From Chloroflexota bacterium (GTDB taxonomy: Bacteria; Chloroflexota; Anaerolineae; UBA4142), in assembly GCA_023381515.1 (NCBI GenBank), contig JAMCQI010000012.1, positions 1-7,765 of the forward strand: a DNA stretch of 7,765 bases, in the 5' to 3' direction. Positions 5,887 through 7,765 of the stretch are shown one piece after another (within the stretch, counting starts at the first letter, position 1; the number at the start of each line of letters is the position of its first letter). A program made the translations under genes and the position numbers. The notes under the pieces are model-generated. The model did not search any database, was not told the DNA's origin, and worked only from the letters and a program-made list of their open reading frames with translations.

Positions 5887-6582
5887 TTGAAACGTTCACA
5901 AGTGAATGCGATCATGCGTGATGCCGGCGTTTTTATCGCGCACCGTGGGTTCTGTCTTCCCCCGTTTGCGTCTTGGACGCCAGCCGAATGGGCCGGCAAG
6001 GGGGAAGAGGTCCATGAGATTGTCGAGAATCGACTGGGCTGGGACATTACCGACTTCGGTCAGGGGGACTATCGCAATCGCGGGTTGTTTTTGTTTACTC
6101 TCCGCAACGGTCGTCCCGATAATCTGAAAACGATGCGCGGCAAGATCTACGCCGAAAAGGTCCTGGTCGTGGGCGTCGACCAGGTGACACCGCTGCATTT
6201 CCACTGGACGAAAATGGAGGACATTATCAACAGGGGTGGCGGCGTGCTGGCGATCCAGTTATACAATTCCACGTCCGACGAAGGCCTGGCCGACACCGAT
6301 ATCATGGTCAGCGTCGACGGAGTCACGCGAACCGTCAAGGCCGGCAGTACCGTCAAGCTTGGCCCGGGCGAAAGCATCACATTGCCGCCGTATCTCTACC
6401 ACAAGTTCTGGGGTCTCGAGAGCACCGTGCTCGCTGGTGAAGTCTCCATGGTCAATGACGACAACCGTGACAATCGCTTTTACGAGCCCATCGGCCGATT
6501 CCCGGCGATCGAGGAGGACGAGCCCCCTTTGCACCTCCTTTGTACGGACTACTCGAGCTATTTCAAGCGCCCTGGGGGCTAA
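5887..6582 (+). CDS. D-lyxose isomerase (D-lyxose/D-mannose family, EC 5.3.1.15)
   Basis: 231 residues from TTG 5887, chosen because GGGAGG (5875-5880) is 6 nt upstream and the protein then begins MKRSQVNAIM, close to the E. coli O157 enzyme as I recall it. A start at ATG 5824 would add 21 unrelated residues. This cytoplasmic cupin interconverts D-lyxose/D-xylulose and D-mannose/D-fructose with a divalent metal, usually Mn2+. Expected metal ligands are present: H104 and H106 in TPLHFHW, E111 in KMEDIINRGGG, and H172 in LPPYLYHKFW. Other family blocks are LPPFASW (24-30), GWDITDFG (51-58), LFTLRNG (69-75), GEVSMVNDDNRDN (184-196) and EEDEP (209-213). Length is close to the family norm of about 227. 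It lies 73 bp after the lipoprotein; a weak TTGGTC/CATACT promoter (5837/5859) may precede it. Confidence 0.93.
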   Translation: MKRSQVNAIMRDAGVFIAHRGFCLPPFASWTPAEWAGKGEEVHEIVENRLGWDITDFGQGDYRNRGLFLFTLRNGRPDNLKTMRGKIYAEKVLVVGVDQVTPLHFHWTKMEDIINRGGGVLAIQLYNSTSDEGLADTDIMVSVDGVTRTVKAGSTVKLGPGESITLPPYLYHKFWGLESTVLAGEVSMVNDDNRDNRFYEPIGRFPAIEEDEPPLHLLCTDYSSYFKRPGG

Positions 6583-6756
6583 TACTCTCAAGGCATTTGC
6601 TGCACTCGTCCCAAGACCCGACACGTGACGTACCCGTTGGAATGTCACGCGCCGCATCAAGTCGTCCGCGGTTGTGACATAGTCATGCCTCCGATCTTTA
6701 CAAAACTCATTCCTCGCCTCCTCATGCCGTGTGATCATTCGACTGCCAAACACCAG
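6583..6756. other. Intergenic region with four GTGAC/GTCA half-sites
   Basis: Non-coding. It contains CGTGAC (6624-6629) facing GTCACG (6644-6649), a perfect 6-bp dyad with 14 nt between, and then GTGAC (6674-6678) facing GTCA (6682-6685). The repeated half-sites could be bound by a regulator, but short motifs like these also arise by chance. No terminator with a T-run was seen after the isomerase. Confidence 0.3.
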
Positions 6757-6785
6757 TTGCATAACCAACGTTTGTCGGGTATAAT
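6757..6785 (+). promoter_or_regulatory. Sigma-70-type promoter of the TetR gene
   Basis: TTGCAT (6757-6762), exactly 17 bp, then a perfect TATAAT (6780-6785) in an AT-rich stretch. Transcription should start near 6792, giving a leader of about 65 nt before ATG 6857. Confidence 0.7.
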
Positions 6786-6791
6786 ATATTA

Positions 6792-6809
6792 GACCCGCGG
6801 TCGCGGGTC
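6792..6809. promoter_or_regulatory. Perfect palindromic operator at the TetR transcription start
   Basis: GACCCGCG-GT-CGCGGGTC is an 8+8 bp exact inverted repeat with a 2-bp centre, six bases after the -10 box. TetR-family repressors typically bind short dyads overlapping their own promoter, so autorepression is the natural reading. I found no second full copy in the window, so there is no sequence support for control of the isomerase or ligase by the same site. Confidence 0.65.
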
Positions 6810-6827
6810 AATATGCAAAACTTCGAT

Positions 6828-6847
6828 TTTGTCGCTTTGACGACAAA
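6828..6847 (+). promoter_or_regulatory. Leader hairpin overlapping the ribosome binding site of the TetR gene
   Basis: TTTGTCG (6828-6834) and CGACAAA (6841-6847) form a 7-bp stem with a 6-nt loop. Its last three bases overlap the ribosome binding site AAAGGAG (6845-6851), which lies 5 nt before ATG 6857. It may modestly reduce translation of the regulator. Confidence 0.4.
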
Positions 6848-6856
6848 GGAGCCCAA

Positions 6857-7492
6857 ATGTTGGCAAACCCGGTGGCGAGCGAAGCGAAAGTCGATCCGCG
6901 TGTCAGACGGACCCGTCAGCTCCTCATGCAGGCATTCGTGGAATTACTGAAGGAAAAAAGTTTCGATTCGATCACCGTCCAGGAGATCGCGGATCGGGCG
7001 ACCGTCAATCGTGCCACCTTCTACGCTCACTTTGAAGACAAATACGTTCTTCTCGAAAACACATTTACCGATTGGTTCAAGCAGACCCTCTACAGTCGGC
7101 TGCCCCCCGGCTCCGAGTTCACGCCGGCCAACCTGCAGCTGCTCGTCCAGACGGTCTGTGAGTTCCTCGACCAATTGCAGACGCATTGTTCACCGTCCAT
7201 CCGCACGCAATTCGACTCGTTGGTTGAACGGCAGGCCAAAATCCAGCTGTACGAATTTCTTCTCGCGTGGTTTCGCAAGCCTCGGTTGGCGCGGGAGAAT
7301 GATCACGATGCCGCAGAGCTAGGCGCGACCATCACCAGTTGGGCGATCTACGGCGCAGCCTTGCGCTGGGGCCAGGGCGACCGGATGCTGACTGCGGAGG
7401 AATTCGCGCGACAGACGCTCCCGCTCCTGATGGCCGGATTCGGGTCGCCGGTCCATGTCGTGGGACACAAGCCTGCTGCAGCCAGAACGTAA
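6857..7492 (+). CDS. TetR/AcrR-family transcriptional regulator
   Basis: 211 residues, with the start set by AAAGGAG 5 nt upstream. The N-terminal DNA-binding domain is typical: RVRRTRQLLMQAFVELLKEK (15-34) is the first helix; SITVQEIADRATVNRATFYAHF (38-59) is the helix-turn-helix; and EDKYVLLENTF (60-70) is the start of helix 4. Residues 90-200 are the helical ligand-binding and dimerisation domain, with no sequence motif that names a ligand. Such proteins are usually dimeric repressors released from DNA by a small molecule. A palindrome at its own transcription start supports autoregulation. It is on the same strand as the isomerase, 274 bp downstream and with its own promoter, so its targets may lie elsewhere, including beyond the right edge. 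Confidence 0.9.
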   Translation: MLANPVASEAKVDPRVRRTRQLLMQAFVELLKEKSFDSITVQEIADRATVNRATFYAHFEDKYVLLENTFTDWFKQTLYSRLPPGSEFTPANLQLLVQTVCEFLDQLQTHCSPSIRTQFDSLVERQAKIQLYEFLLAWFRKPRLARENDHDAAELGATITSWAIYGAALRWGQGDRMLTAEEFARQTLPLLMAGFGSPVHVVGHKPAAART

Positions 7493-7561
7493 TTCACCGT
7501 GTGTCCGACTTCAAGACCTTCGCCAAATCTTCTCGCGAGCGTGGATCGCAACCCATTTTCA

Positions 7562-7582
7562 GCCAGAAAGCGGGTTTCTGGC
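7562..7582. terminator. Hairpin downstream of the TetR gene
   Basis: GCCAGAAA (7562-7569), loop GCGGG, TTTCTGGC (7575-7582): a perfect 8-bp stem 70 bp after the stop codon. There is no T-run on either strand, so termination would be inefficient or factor-dependent. Confidence 0.35.
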
Positions 7583-7592
7583 GAAGGTATTA

Positions 7593-7692
7593 CAACTTGA
7601 AAACGGATTTCCGAATCAAGTCGAAGTGCCGTTTTTTCGGCCGTTTTTCGAGGTTTCCAAATCAACTTGAAAACGCTTGATCAAAATCAAGT
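7593..7692. repeat. Two copies of a CAACTTGAAAACG...AATCAAGT element
   Basis: CAACTTGAAAACG occurs at 7593-7605 and 7663-7675, 70 bp apart. Each copy is followed, after 8 or 9 nt, by AATCAAGT (7614-7621 and 7685-7692). Within each copy, ACTTGA and TCAAGT are reverse complements (15 and 16 nt apart), so each unit is an inverted repeat. The second copy also holds CTTGAT(7676-7681)/ATCAAG(7686-7691). The arrangement suits paired regulator sites ahead of a gene to the right, or a small repeat family. Confidence 0.55.
7628..7650 (+). terminator. Terminator-like tandem repeat between the two elements
   Basis: GCCGTTTTTTCG (7628-7639) is followed directly by GCCGTTTTTCG (7640-7650). GCCG(7628-7631)/CGGC(7638-7641) can form a short stem with a T5 run two bases later. 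The stem is only 4 bp, so a weak terminator for the TetR gene or simple slippage-derived sequence are both possible. Confidence 0.3.
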
Positions 7693-7765
7693 TTGCCATG
7701 ACCGTCGCCTACTCGCCGCCCGCCAATCGCAACTTTCCAGTTGCCAGGCACCAATCTCTAATCAC
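7693..7765. other. Right-edge non-coding sequence
   Basis: No ribosome binding site precedes ATG 7698, and the frame from it has unconvincing content (MTVAYSPPANRN). GCAACT(7729-7734)/AGTTGC(7739-7744) is a 6-bp hairpin. The closing CCAATCTCTAATC resembles low-complexity intergenic strings that I associate with Anaerolineae genomes; this is an impression only. Confidence 0.3.

Noticed and set aside
6259..6768. 169-codon minus-strand open frame
   Set aside because: It is mostly antisense to the D-lyxose isomerase, and no family pattern is visible.
7698..7765. Start of a gene running off the right edge
   Set aside because: There is no ribosome binding site, and the sequence looks like low-complexity intergenic DNA; too short to judge.
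1..7765. CRISPR array, transposase or prophage genes
   Set aside because: No regularly spaced direct repeats and no recombinase, transposase or phage-like protein in any frame.

Overview
The window is GC-rich, gene-dense bacterial DNA with every credible gene on the + strand. Several genes appear to use TTG starts. The gene mix (an HExxH peptidase of the peptidase-MA type with C-terminal TPR, a YbjN-like protein, a PaaK-like adenylating enzyme, an NMT1-type binding lipoprotein) and the intergenic style would suit a Chloroflexota (Anaerolineae-like) genome. That is a guess from style; there is no marker gene here.

Layout. (1) 1-1723: a short hairpin-rich leader, then a 513-codon frame joining an HExxH zinc-peptidase domain, a membrane segment, a TPR-like repeat and a YbjN-like domain. 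The YbjN-like part has its own near-perfect ribosome binding site and ATG at 1322, so the frame is either a real fusion or two genes whose separating stop was lost. The peptidase 5' end looks truncated. (2) 1724-2128: non-coding, rich in inverted repeats. (3) 2129-2824: a two-TM protein with a C-terminal four-cysteine zinc ribbon, unrecognised. (4) 2825-3197: non-coding, with a long hairpin (2889-2936), a GAATTC dyad, an extended -10 promoter and a short open frame. That frame appears to be the original N-terminus of the next gene, cut off by an in-frame TGA at 3192. (5) 3198-4703: PaaK-like ANL-superfamily adenylate-forming enzyme with intact ATP-binding and C-terminal lysine motifs. (6) 4773-5813: NMT1/SsuA-like solute-binding lipoprotein with no permease or ATPase beside it. 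(7) 5887-6582: D-lyxose (D-lyxose/D-mannose) isomerase, the most certain call. (8) 6583-6856: intergenic region with a good sigma-70 promoter, a perfect 8+8 bp dyad at the expected transcription start and a hairpin touching the ribosome binding site. (9) 6857-7492: TetR/AcrR-family regulator, probably autoregulated through that dyad. (10) 7493-7765: non-coding, with a hairpin and two copies of an element of about 30 bp built on CAACTTGAAAACG...AATCAAGT.

How the genes work together. Genes 5-7 are co-directional with gaps of 69 and 73 bp and could share transcripts, but their functions (acyl/aryl activation, uptake of a small organic ligand, aldose-ketose isomerisation) do not form a recognised pathway. 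The TetR gene has its own promoter and may or may not control its neighbours. No mobile element, CRISPR array, tRNA or rRNA was found. No complete new system can be claimed. The best leads are the TGA-interrupted ligase N-terminus, the peptidase/YbjN read-through fusion and the duplicated element at the right end.
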